A program made the translations under genes and the position numbers. The notes beneath the pieces were generated by a model that had not been told where the DNA came from, did no database searches, and worked only from the letters and a program-made list of their open reading frames with translations. From positions 1 to 64,000 of the forward strand of contig JASPKZ010009895.1 of the NCBI GenBank assembly GCA_030220185.1: a stretch of DNA of 64,000 nt, in the 5' to 3' direction. The stretch is from Diploptera punctata (taxonomy: Eukaryota; Arthropoda; Insecta; Blattodea; Blaberidae). Each line of letters starts with the position of its first letter. Within the stretch, counting starts at the first letter, position 1. Shown here in pieces: positions 23,196 to 33,483 of the stretch.

Positions 23196-23246
23196 AAATT
23201 CATAACAGCTGTTTCAGTACTTTGTGTACCTTCTTCAGACGAATTT
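23196..23246 (-). ncRNA. hammerhead ribozyme motif with 8 bp stem I
   Basis: Minus strand: AAATTCGT, CTGAAGA, A, stem II GGTAC/GTACT with loop ACAAA, GAAA, stem III ACAGCTGT, cleavage base T, then ATGAATTT. The first and last blocks pair over 8 positions with one G-T wobble. Unlike the others it is not next to a PLE nuclease remnant. Confidence 0.72.
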
Positions 23247-23492
23247 TATCATGGTTACAAATTAATTTTGTTTTTATATACAAACTCCAGTGTATAACAT
23301 CTGTAAGTATGCAACTGAATGTAAACCAACAAATTGTAACAAACAATCTCTTATTATAAATTTAAAAGAGGCGATTCATTTAAATCTAGTTGAGAATTTA
23401 ACAGCCTATTGCTATTCTTCAATTTATTTATCTCTACAATTTCTAAAAGATCTAATTAATTTAATTTTGTCGAGTGGACTAGAAGAACTAAC

Positions 23493-23714
23493 CTGTGGTC
23501 TCATGAGTTGAAGATTACGATGTCCTCTTCGAAGAGTTCCCGCTGGTGTGTGGGGCACTGAGGCCGATGACGGAGGAGGATTAGGTGGAGGAAAGAGAAC
23601 TGCCAGTTGTGGGTTGCTGAGCATCACGATGACCGAGTTCTGACATGGCTTTTCGACTACGTCCACTTCCACTCCCACAGTTATTCAATGAAGCAGGAAC
23701 TCCCATACTACCTC
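23493..23714 (-). CDS. robo: robo exon (probable): proline-rich tail, frameshifted
   Basis: Candidate exon between GGTTTCAG and CCACAG|GTTAG. Entered in the frame demanded by the previous exon it reads GGSMGVPASLNN...SRKAMSELGHRDAQQP and then meets TAA. The other frame of the same exon reads LFPPPNPPPSSASVPHTPAG, then TLRRGHRNLQLMRPQ up to the donor. Both halves look like real Robo tail sequence (FPPPNPPP is CC2-like), so a one-base indel near 23590-23630 is the simplest explanation. It could be an assembly error or a true lesion. The exon was chosen from splice sites and proline-rich composition. Confidence 0.55.
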
Positions 23715-24275
23715 CTGAAACCATATTTTCATTTAGAAAATGTTTTAGCTTTCCTAGAAATTTATATTACTCTTATAAGAAAGCACATTTAACAATTTTA
23801 TTACTACTTGTGGTACAAGTATGTAAAAAATTCAATCACTTGGAGTGACATTCTAAGAGATCTTAACAAGTATGTATACAAATTTATGTGAGAATGAATA
23901 AAAATATTGTTTGGTATATCCACTAACACAGAATCGAGATATAACCTAACTTTTTTTTTCTTCACTGTCCATGCTTAGGGTTCCATGTTGAGTGGATAGA
24001 TGATGCTATTTTCAATTTACATATCACTTATGTAGACCGCTTTACATAGATGATGTATTATTCTTGTATTGTGTACAGAGAGGGGTGTAGGATGAGACAT
24101 AAGTTCTACTTACATCTCAATTCCTTCTATAATTCACCTCTCTCAAATCTTGTTTAATGTTATTCTTCCACTTCACTCTTGGTATACCTACTACAATGCC
24201 TAATTTATTAAAAATCTTTTGGAACACACTACACAAAAATATCCTTATGAACTTACAGGATGATGAATCTTAATT

Positions 24276-24710
24276 GGATGGCATTATGCATCAACTGGCT
24301 ATGTGCCATTACATACATTTCGAGAAAAGTATGTTTAAAATTTAAGTCAATCTTCACTATTTATTGTAGCACCAAACTAATAATACTCGATATTGCAAGT
24401 TATTTTCCTTGTTTGAGAGTTATGCATCAACAATCTAAGATCAGGATCATTTAGTGCTTAGCTGCATGATGCAAAATTTAGATTAGCATTTATGAAAATC
24501 TAGTTTCATAGCTGTTTGTTGCAAAACACAGAATCTCTGATAGAGGACTGATGGCATTTAAATTTTTCTTTGATAATAAGGCTACGGTATATTTAAAGAT
24601 TTGACGCTAAAAGTGTGCGTACACTTACTTCTTGAGTCAGTGCAACAGATGGCATCAAAATTTTATTTTTTTAAAAATGGTTCATAGCCAGTTGATGCAT
24701 AACATCATCT
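24276..24710. mobile_element. MITE-like element with 20 bp or longer TIRs
   Basis: Ends GGATGGCATTATGCATCAAC and GTTGATGCATAACATCATCT are inverted repeats, continuing with TGGCTATG..CCATT. The interior matches a second, inverted copy at 45254-45673 block by block (CATTTATGAA, ACAGAATCTCTGATA, AGTGAAGATTGACTTAAA or complements). Noncoding. Confidence 0.6.
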
Positions 24711-24758
24711 AATTATGTGTCTTACAATAATTCAGTTAATGTGATTTACTGATCTAAC

Positions 24759-24900
24759 CTGAATGCTGTCCATAATCATTGCAGCGGCCACTGAAGAAAT
24801 ATGAATCTGAATAAACATTTCTTCCAAAGAAACAGGGTGAATTGGAAGGATAAGGTGGTTCTTCTGCATCATTTGATGGAGGACAAATTTGCACCCAACC
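24759..24900 (-). CDS. robo: robo exon (probable): cytoplasmic tail segment
   Basis: Candidate exon of 47 codons plus one base, between TTTCAG (24901-24906) and CATTCAG|GTTAG. Phase 0 in fits the previous exon, and the one-base overhang fits the next. It reads GWVQICPPSNDAEEPPYPS then a Tyr/Phe/Ser-rich stretch (NVYSDSYFFSGRCNDYGQ). The proline-rich start could correspond to the CC2 neighbourhood, where Robo tails recruit actin regulators, but there is no uninterrupted LPPPP. Called from splice sites, phase and an open frame; identity is inferred from position. Confidence 0.6.
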
Positions 24901-25365
24901 CTGAAATCAGTTTAGATATGCTGTAAATTACATTCTATATTTTTTAATTTAAACTATATTAATATTAATGTTTTTTAACACAGAAGATAACAATATTAAG
25001 TTAGTTAATTGTAGACTGATTGTAGGAGAGGCAATTAGGAAAAAGGCAAGAGATTTAAAGAATTCTTACAATTGTGTGAAACATTTATATTCTCATATTT
25101 GCTGTGATTATGGTTTGTTTAATAATGGAATACTGAATATATTTTGTATATTGTGCTTAGATATGAAAAGAGATCAATTTGTTGAGCATGGAGTTGAAAT
25201 TATTTCTGGACTGTATAAACATCTATTTTATCAGTATGTAGTTACGTTTTACATTTAAAATTCATTTTCATTTCAAAATGTGACAAATGTTTTGTGTATC
25301 AAAATGGTCTTTTTATACAGTAAGCCTATGGTATAACAGTTTAAAACAAAACAAGTTCTGTAATT

Positions 25366-25543
25366 TAATAACTAATAAATAGAGAGTTCTGAAATCTCTC
25401 CTCATACTACGTGACCTTCAAGCATGGAACCACAGTTCTGAGAGGCATCCCTCTCATCTTCAGCCATGTTCACAACTCAGTAAAGATCATGGAGTATGAG
25501 GTGAGATTTCATGACTCGCTATTTATTAGTTATTAACTTAATT
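25366..25543. mobile_element. short PLE palindrome
   Basis: Inverted arms from TTAATAACTAATAAATAG on the left to CTATTTATTAGTTATTAA on the right, both with the GAGGTGAG-type hairpin half. The right arm has lost most of its ribozyme region. Confidence 0.6.
25423..25468 (-). ncRNA. hammerhead-like motif, one core box altered
   Basis: Minus strand: perfect 5 bp stem I (CATGG/CCATG), core CTGAAGAT, perfect 6 bp stem II (GAGAGG/CCTCTC), but the GAAA box reads AGAA. Probably inactive. Confidence 0.5.
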
Positions 25544-25765
25544 AATTTATAAAAGTTACCAATTTTTTTATGTTTTGTTAATATCTTACGATGTTATTTA
25601 AATAGATAACATCAATATTTGTCTATACCTAGTTAAATGATATAACTTAATACAATGAGAAAATGCTGAATTCTTTTTATTTATACAAAATATCATTCCT
25701 GCTACTAAGAAGGAATGAACACACAAATATTGCATATGTAATAGACAATTATTGTCTTCAATTAT

Positions 25766-26280
25766 TATGCCCAAATCCCTGATTTATCAAATTGATTGTA
25801 AAGATTGTGGAAAGATGTACATAGGGAAAACAAAAGGAATTTAAATACAAGATTGAAAGAACACCTTAGAAATGTTAAAAATGGAGAAGAAAAAGAAAAA
25901 TCTGCAATAGCTGCACATACATGGTCAGAAAAACACACACAGATTTGAAACTAAGGCAAAATTACTTAAATAGTTAGAAACATTTAAAGAACTCACAGTT
26001 TGGGAGAAAATTTACATATGCAAGGATAAAAAGAAAACCATGAATTTCGAAATTCCCAGTGAAAAGGAGAGGGGTTTGATTTGGAAGTTCATCGGTCAGC
26101 CAACAGAGAATGCAGAAATCAATTTGCAGGAGGGACAACCACAAGACAGCAGTTGTGTGGCATCGAGAAAGTCGTAAAATATAGTGACGAAACCTAGGTC
26201 TGCATAAAAATCAAGAAATATGAGCTGAGTCAAAAACACAACCCTAATTAGTTAAAATAAATCTCATAGTGTTATTTCCT
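25766..26280 (+). mobile_element. PLE nuclease remnant with complete 3' end
   Basis: 5' truncated. Remnants include IYQIDCKDCGKMYIGKTK, KELTVWEKIYICKDKKK and MNFEIPSEKE with several stops and frameshifts. It ends in a hairpin-like region (TGAGCTGAG to AATCTCATAGTG) and TTATTTCC. The 3' part is of the same subfamily as the unit at 19.9 kb. Confidence 0.65.
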
Positions 26281-26299
26281 ACATATATTTAATAAGCAT

Positions 26300-27775
26300 T
26301 TGTATTTTGAGGATGAAGTTGGGCATTTTCTCATGCCAGTACAAACTAGATGGGACACATGGTTTGAAGCTGCAAAGTATATACATGAATACCTTGATGA
26401 CATATTGGAATTTATGGAGCAGCTGGGTGAAGAAAACAACGGCGTGAAGTTTCTTAAAGATGTAAGTCCTCAATTCTTAGCCATCACAAAAGTTGAGGCT
26501 CAATTTGTTCCTGATAACTGCAACCAATTTGTTAATATGATAACCTTCTTGGAAGGTAACAGTTATCCCACAGCTTATGTTCTTCATTCCAAACTAAAGA
26601 TTATGGACCACATACTTGATTTATTAACAACAGAGGTATTCCCAACACAACTCACAACTTTGTTGTACGAGATGACAGTTCTCAGAATAACTGAAGTGGT
26701 GAACCAGTTGAAAACTACTGCTCAAAAGAGTCTTACGAAGCTGAAAAACTTGATTGTGGAAGGCCCTTCAAAATTGGTGTTTGCAGCAGTTAGTAAATTA
26801 TTTGACCCCAGGACACTTAGGGCCACATGCAAATACATTAGTCTCTACTCAAATTACTTCCAATCACTGGTGAGCTGAGTTTTCCGTGAGAACATGCAAA
26901 GATCGAATTAGCGACCCGCTCACTGGTCAAGCATGAAAGTAGCTTTTTCGTAATATTGGCATGAAATTACCCAGAATTTTCAGCGATAATACCACTTCCG
27001 TTATTTTTGTCTGCTAGAGGAACGCATTTACGCTTGTGTTCCGCAAATAAAACTACATATGACGACGTCTGTGTCATGCGATATTACACCGATTCTCCTG
27101 TTCTTCCAGTTGAATTCTTTGGTAGACTCTATCAAATTCCTTTTCTCTGCATATACCAAAAACATGATCAAAATCTTCAAGGTCTGACATCTTGGATAAA
27201 GCAGCAAGGCAGGCAGCAAGGTTTCAAGTACATCGGTTACCATCAGTTCCCATCGGGTTGCTCACGATTCGTTCTCTGCAAAGTCAGGTAGCTTACAGAA
27301 TTTCGACAATTATTATTACATGAACAGATTCTTGAGTACACAAAATGTATTTGGATGCAACTTTCTCAGCAGAGTACATATTGAGAACGACTTTTACGGT
27401 CTAATGCATTCATAGATATGAGCCTTAGTAATCAAATTCTCAGTGCTGACAGTGCCATGGTGGAATTGAAGAAATTGTAATATGCAAGTGCCATTGAATC
27501 TTCAAAATTCTATGAAAGCTATGTTGTTCTTCAAGGCTCATTAAAGAAGAGTTGAAATGACCAGAGTGTATCCATGTAGACATTTGCAAAATTATTTACT
27601 CTTTGAGGGAAGAGTATACCAAGTTTGTCAAGACATCTCTTGAAGCCATCTGGTATCCAACTTCAAATGCGGACTCAGAAATATCTATTTCTCAGTGTGG
27701 TGGTGTTGTGAGTGATCAAAGGCCAAGATTGAAACCTGAGAATGCAGAGATATTCATTATGGTTGCTTTTTCTTA
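26300..27775 (+). pseudogene. hAT-like transposase relic
   Basis: The first part (26300-26878) is open for 192 codons: VQTRWDTWFEAAKYIHEYLD, NSYPTAYVLHSKLKIMDHIL, LVFAAVSKLFDPR. The TRW and FDPR blocks match the RNase-H-like part of hAT-derived proteins. A second part (about 27580-27775) reads IIYSLREEYTKFV and RLKPENAEIFIMVAF, similar to the hAT C-terminal dimerisation region. Between them lies about 550 bp of a different repeat (26880-27425). Without ends or an intact frame it is a dead copy. A host hAT-domesticated gene is less likely, given the interruption. Confidence 0.6.
26819..27425 (+). repeat. unclassified repeat, copy 1
   Basis: About 600 bp shared with 42443-43013, starting inside the hAT relic (CACATGCAAATACATTAGTC) and ending at TCTAATGCATTCATAGATA. 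Copy 1 carries about 20 extra bases (ACTCAAATTACTTCC...) near 26850. It holds a 94-codon open frame (GLTSWIKQQGRQQGFKYIGY) also open in copy 2, with no recognised domain. Confidence 0.6.
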
Positions 27776-27789
27776 AAAGGTAAATTTTG

Positions 27790-28240
27790 CTTACAAATTA
27801 GTGACTATGATTAAAATTTTATGCATTTTAGTGTATTAAAATCGATATTAATTGTACAAGCTAAAAGTTGACATTAAACTACTGGATATATCATTCTTAT
27901 TGGGTTTAATATACTAAACTAGGATTAAAAAGACTCAATTTACAATTTTTTAGAATAACACCGCCAAATTCCCAATAACATTGAAATCTTGAAATTTTAA
28001 AACAAATTTTTCCTAAAAATACAACCACTTTCACGGATCTCTAGTGATTGGTCATTGACTCCCATTTGGGGCGTGAGTTGTTAAATAGTCCTAAAAAATA
28101 GTCCTGGTTTTTATATTAAATAGAATGAGCAAGTTTCAGGTCAAAAGTGATTATAAATCTGTTAAATGTGATTGAACATTAGTTATCCATTCTACTTTGT
28201 CAGAATATCCAGTAACTCACTGTAAAAAGCTTTGTACTTA
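27790..28240. other. no recognisable gene
   Basis: AT-rich intron sequence between the hAT relic and the robo tail exon. Confidence 0.4.
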
Positions 28241-28241
28241 C

Positions 28242-28729
28242 AAGACCATTTATATGCTGACGTGAACTGCCTACAAGAGTGGTTGTAGCATATGGAGCTG
28301 GTGAACTAGATCCATCGCTACTTCCAGGACCTCCACACCTTTCTTCACTGCAGCCACGATGGCCTTGGAATGTAGTAAGATTGCCTGCATGGTTCTGATC
28401 CACTTCAGCATAAGCAGGCATAGCATCACTGCCTGGAGTGTTGATGCCTGATTCTGACCCCCCAGACTTCAATATTCCAGTCTCAGCATAGTCATTAAGT
28501 GTGGCAGTAATTATACTTCCATTGTGCAGCAGACGAGACTCTGACAAACTTCGGGAATCTTTGTCACTGTTTTCTGAATTGCGCCAGCAATTGGGTCTGT
28601 TTTCAATCCACAAAGATGAGTCATGTGGCAGAGATGAATGTGGTGTTGGTGTTGTGAGGGGATGAGGCAGTCCAGTTCCTGATTTCAGACTTAAAGGTGT
28701 TGCCAGTACTCCACCATTTGAGCGAGAAT
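28242..28729 (-). CDS. robo: robo exon: cytoplasmic tail with CC1-like motif
   Basis: Exon of 162 codons after a T-tract acceptor (TTTTTTTTCAG), ending CTT|GTAAGT. The sequence is Ser/Pro/Gly rich and reads as a disordered tail. It holds three tyrosine motifs: NDYAETG, PAYAEVDQN (like the conserved YAEVD segment just below the Robo membrane) and SPAPYATTTLVG, which closely matches the CC1 motif (PxPYATTxL), a known Abl-target site. SSLWIENRPNCWRN resembles the conserved LWI segment of Robo tails. This motif set is the best evidence that the gene is robo rather than another Ig/FN3 receptor. Confidence 0.8.
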
Positions 28730-28860
28730 CTGAAAAAAAAAATTATATTGAATAATATTAATTTTTCTTATTTCTTTCCAATAAAAACAAAAAAGGACAA
28801 AAGCAAAGTGGCATGAGAACACATTATAACCGGTCTCAAAATCTAAAGTTAAAGATTATT

Positions 28861-29112
28861 TATGAATGAATGAGTCATTTTTTATATCTTACCTCATAGT
28901 TTATGTTTCCTTAAACATGGGAACTGCAGTTTTCAAGAAAACATCCCTCCCATTTTCAACCAACATTATAACTGGGAGGGATGTTTCCTCTTGAAAACTG
29001 CCGTTCTCCTGTTTAAGAAAACAAACTATGAGGTAAGATATAAAAAAATGACTCATTCATTCATGTATTACGAACCTCATAATGCTATTTCCCATATTTA
29101 ACTATGAATATA
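28861..29112. mobile_element. palindromic PLE end unit with 12 bp TSD
   Basis: Flanked by TTAAAGATTATT (28849-28860 and 29113-29124). Arms share GACTCATTCATTCAT, TATGAGGTAAGATAT, and a core with GGGAGGGATG...CTTGAAAACTG; the CTGA box is mutated to TTGA in the left arm. The left end is cut in the hairpin loop; the right is complete. It lies about 130 bp upstream of the robo tail exon acceptor. Confidence 0.78.
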
Positions 29113-29439
29113 TTAAAGATTATTCCTTTGTAAAATCATATTTATTTGAGTTGCTTAAAAAGTACACTTCAGTTATCATATGTGGCACATAAAGATAGCT
29201 TAGTGGTAGAACATCAGTATTTACAGCTAAAAATATGGGTTTTAATTTCCGGTTCATGCAGATTTTTTCTCCTTTACATTAACAACAAAAATTTGTTTTT
29301 TTTAAAGAAAGCACAAAGAAAATCTATCATCTGGAGAGTACCAATAGTGTACTGAATGCAGCTATATGGTGGAACAAAGATGGTAATTCTACTGCCACTC
29401 ATTTGCATGACGGATGAGACTGGAACTTACTTTCACCCA

Positions 29440-29635
29440 AATCACCCTCATATGGAAGATGGTGTTAATGGCGAAATTTTGACAGTTGGAGTTTGAGAGA
29501 AGATGGAAGTAAAACTATACTTTTGAAACCGGTATCAGGAAGACACAAAACTTCATGAGGTGAGAAGTTAAAGTATTTTCTCCAACTTCATTCATTAATG
29601 TAAATACCTCATAGTGTTACTTCCCACTTTGATTT
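29440..29635 (+). mobile_element. PLE 3' end fragment
   Basis: Stem GGAAGTA/TACTTTT followed by GAAACCGGT marks a hammerhead whose CTGA box is lost (GAGA). The terminal hairpin (CATGAGGTGAGAAG at 29554, partner TACCTCATAGTG) and TTACTTCCC follow. Confidence 0.6.
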
Positions 29636-29898
29636 TGATTAAACCCTCATATTTGTTTCCTAATACTAAGCATTTCGCAATGCAGTCATTAACTCTTTCA
29701 CTCTCCAATATTTCCCAGATACTGTAAATCTGGATGAAAGGATCGGACATTTTTGAAGGTAGTTTGATATATCTCTTCTTGTAAAGCTAAATAATACTGG
29801 TCAACATGATTTTTGTCTCATGAGTACCAATAGTTGTACTAAATGCAGTTTTTTTTATCATGTTTTCAAATATGTATTCGGAATTTCTCCATCAGTCA

Positions 29899-32830
29899 CA
29901 GTTCTTCTTCTTCTTCTTCTTCTTCTTCCTTCCAAGTATTAGGCCAAGGCCTGTTACGATCCTATAGAAAATTTTCCCTCCAGCGTTTCATAGGACGGCC
30001 CAGTGATCTTCGTCCTCTTGGTATATAATTATAAACAGCTTTGGGGATCCGATTTGAACTCATTCTTTCAAGATGGTGTTTCCAATTTAGTTGGTACTGT
30101 TTAATATATTCCAAAATTGGCGTAGTCTTCAATTCTTTTAAGATATCGGTGTTCCTTTTCCGATCCCATCTGGTGTAACCCGCTGTTCTGCGCATGAATC
30201 TCATTTCACAAGCCGTTATTCTGCTTTCATGTTGTTTTTTTAGTGTCCATGCTTCACTACCATAGGTCAACACTGGTCTAGCCAAAGTGTTATATAAACG
30301 TAATCTGGTGTTTTTTTTTGTACAAGGGATGGTTTCATAACTTGATTAATAATTCCTAAACTTTTATTATAACTAGTAATTTTTTCAGGGATATCCTTTT
30401 CATCCCAGATAGAGAGATAATATCCAAGATATTTAAATTGATTAGATCTCTCTAAAATTTTATTCTGGAGACAGATTTTACTTTGTATGGGGTCCTTCCC
30501 ATGAAATGCCATAATTTTAGTTTTGTTAATTGATATTTCCATATTAAATTTGGCACCTATTTTTTGTAAATTATAAATTGATCGTTGCAAATCATTTTCG
30601 GAAAGTGCCAGAAGAGCTAAATCGTCTGCAAAAAGAATAGCATCGAGTTTGAGGTTCCTATTGATGGGTATATATCCTCGTTGTGTTTTCCTCCATTCGT
30701 TTATTAATTTATTCATATATATAATGAAAAGCACCGGTGAAAGTCCACATCCCTGTCTTACTCCAGTGTTGATCTTTTCCCAAGAAGATAATTTGCCATC
30801 TTGTTTAACAGAGATTTCATTATCTTTATAGATGTTGAAGATATTAGTAATATATTGTTGTGGAACGTTATCATCAGCTAAAATTTGTAGTAATATATTT
30901 CTGTCTACTTTGTCAAAAGCCTTTATGAAGTCAACGAAGGCGATATGAGTTTCTATATTGAATTCCTTGTGCTTTTCTAATAGTAGTTTTAGAGTGAAGA
31001 ATCCATCTGTACAAGATCTACCCTTTCTGAATCCATTCTGCTCTTCTCCAATTATATTTTCATAAATTTTTCTCAATTTATTCTTAACTATATTAGCATA
31101 AATTTTATATCCAGAGTTCAACAAGCTAATTCCACGATAGTTATCTTTGATTTGGCGACTTCCTTTTTTGAAGATTGGTATTACAATGGATTTGTTCCAG
31201 CTTTGTGGTGGTTCTTGTCCTTCCCATATCATATTAAGGAGAATAAGAAATCTGTCTAAAAATTTTTTAGTTGAAAATTTAAATAATTCTTGATTAATGT
31301 GGTCTTCTCCGGGAGCTTTGTTACTTTTTAATGATTTAACAATATCAGTTAATTCATCTATAGAAATTTGTTCCAAAGCAGTGTTATTAGAGATTGGTAT
31401 TTGTAATAAATCATCCTTTTGTGTCCATAAATGATGAAAGTAGTTAAGCCAAGATTCTTTAGATATACAATTTAAATGTGCATTTTCTCTTGAATCATTA
31501 TTTAATTTTTTTAAAACTTTATATATTTTTGGTTGAGGCCTAGTGATATCATTTTCCAAAAATGAGACAAATTGTTCCCAGCTTTGTCTATGTTTTTTGC
31601 GAACTTCAATTTTAGCTATGGCTCTCTTCCTATGATACTCTACTTTATCTTCATCTTTTTTTGTAGACAGAAATTTTTTGTATGCTTCACGTTTATCATC
31701 AATTACTTTTTTGATGTTTTCATCCCATGTCCGTAGTCCTTTTTTTCGATTCCATTTAGTTTTGATACCCAGGCTTTCATTTGCTGCTTGTGTCAAAATA
31801 CTTTGTAGAGCAAGCCATTCTTCTTCAATATTTTTGCCAACCGGTGTTTCTTGAACTAGATGATCTAATCTGCATTTGTATAGCCAGGTAATAGTGGGAT
31901 CTCGGAAAAGACTTACTTTATAAGTACAGTCCACATTTTCAAGTTTTATATTATTAATTTTATTTTTATTTTTCCATCTCGGTGGCATACAAATTGGACA
32001 AACAAGTAAATAATGGTCTGATTTGATTTCAGGTCCTCTGTAAACTCTTGTATCAAGAACTTTAGATGCTAATTTTTTATTACATATAGCATAGTCAATT
32101 ATTGAAAAGACCCCTGGCTTCCCATGTATATTTGTGACTATCCTTGTGGTTAAATACCGAGTTCATTATTGTGAATTGATTAAACATGACAAAATCAATT
32201 AACCGTAAGCCATTTCTATTACAGGTTTGCTCTCCATATGGTCCTATATATGTATCAAATTTAGTATTACCAATTCTGGCATTTAAATCACCCAAAATTA
32301 TAATCATATCATTATTATTAATTGTGCAGATAACTGTCTGGAAGTCCTGAGTAAAATTTTTCACATTGGGTCTGGATCTTGCTCTTCAACAGGGACATCA
32401 TAGACGGCATCACTGTTTAAGTATCCTAGAGATAATAGTATTCGGACACTGCAATTATTCTTCCATTCCAAAAAGGTTATAGCTATGGTAAAATGAAATT
32501 TCTAAATCGTCTTATGAATCCTAACGGCTACTCGCTGCTTGAGGCATGAATATGTTTTTTTTACACCACTATAAAATTGAACCTGGACAGTTCGTGGTTT
32601 CTTTGGTGCCTTGTAATTTCTTTTTTGTTTCTGATATACAAAAGCTAATGAAATCCCCTTTTTGCACAAGATATCATCTAATTGATCATGCTTTATAGTT
32701 AATCCCTTGTAAATTCCATGTCGCTCTAATAAGCCAGAATGAGTTTCGATTTTCTGCCAAGAGTTGTCCTTTTTCATGATTTGTTTATCATTAGTTTGAT
32801 CCACAGTTTTCATTCTCAATTTCAATTAAC
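29899..32830 (-). mobile_element. LINE, nearly full ORF2, microsatellite 3' tail
   Basis: Non-LTR retrotransposon on the minus strand, from an EN-like N-terminal piece near 32.8 kb to a (GAA)n tail at 29899-29926. The order endonuclease, RT, C-terminal region is kept. The 5' end is truncated, with no ORF1 found. Several frameshifts break it. RTE-like clade is inferred; target duplications were not found. Confidence 0.8.
29962..32825 (-). pseudogene. LINE ORF2: endonuclease and reverse transcriptase
   Basis: The endonuclease part is broken (32825-32095): TIKHDQLDDILCKKGISLAF, then IILGDLNARIG with the catalytic GDxN block and HKYTW. The RT part (31988-30267) is open for 573 codons: SLKSNKAPGEDHINQELFKF, SIVIPIFKKGS, DNYRGISLLN, FVDFIKAFDKVDRN, INTGVRQGCGLSPVLFIIYM, and the catalytic LDAILFADDLALLA. 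Then KTKIMAFHGK and YLGYYLS. A frameshift at about 30270-30300 separates the tail: YGSEAWTLKKQHESR, EMRFMRRTAGYTRW, RGRRSLGRPMKRW. RT copies RNA at a nicked target. The long intact RT frame suggests fairly recent activity, but the broken endonuclease means this copy is dead. Confidence 0.82.
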
Positions 32831-32839
32831 AAAAAACTT

Positions 32840-33470
32840 CAAATGCACAACCAGGACTAGAAGGCCCTTATTTCAAGTAATGGATGTCAGATAATAATTT
32901 TTTACCATATACACTTTTTAATGGCATTCTAAAATAATACTTTTTTACATAAACTTTTTTCGCTCCATTATGTCCATTGAGCGATAATGGTAACTGCGGG
33001 AAACACTTTCATCAGGAGATTTGAGCTAGGGGACCAAAAAAAAGGACGATATCAAGGCAAATGGAATTCCTTAATATGCTGGCCGATATATTGTTAGACC
33101 ATCAAGAGGGATGCCTCCAAAGGCGAAATATAGCAGAAAATCGTCATTTCTTACTTCCTCGGTGAGTCTGAATGTCGGAATGTGGTGTAGTTACGAAGGT
33201 AGAAAATAGTAAGATGAGATTTGCAAATTAATAAATGTCTGTCTCTCAGAAACCTTGCAAATGATGGAGAAAAAACCGATATCATATTTGCCAATTCAGG
33301 GAGGAAAAAAATACTATCAGCGAATCACCATATTTTTCTTTGTGAGACAAAAATGTTTCTTTTTTGTTTGTCAGTGTAAATGTGGTAGGTGTTTCTGTAA
33401 CAAAACTTATATCCCCTTTAGGAAGAAGACGAATGAGAAAAAAAATTTACCTCTTCTGTCTAACTGGAAA
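32840..33470. other. no recognisable gene
   Basis: Intronic stretch between the LINE and the satellite array. No family resemblance noticed. Confidence 0.4.
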
Positions 33471-33483
33471 ATAATATTCACGG

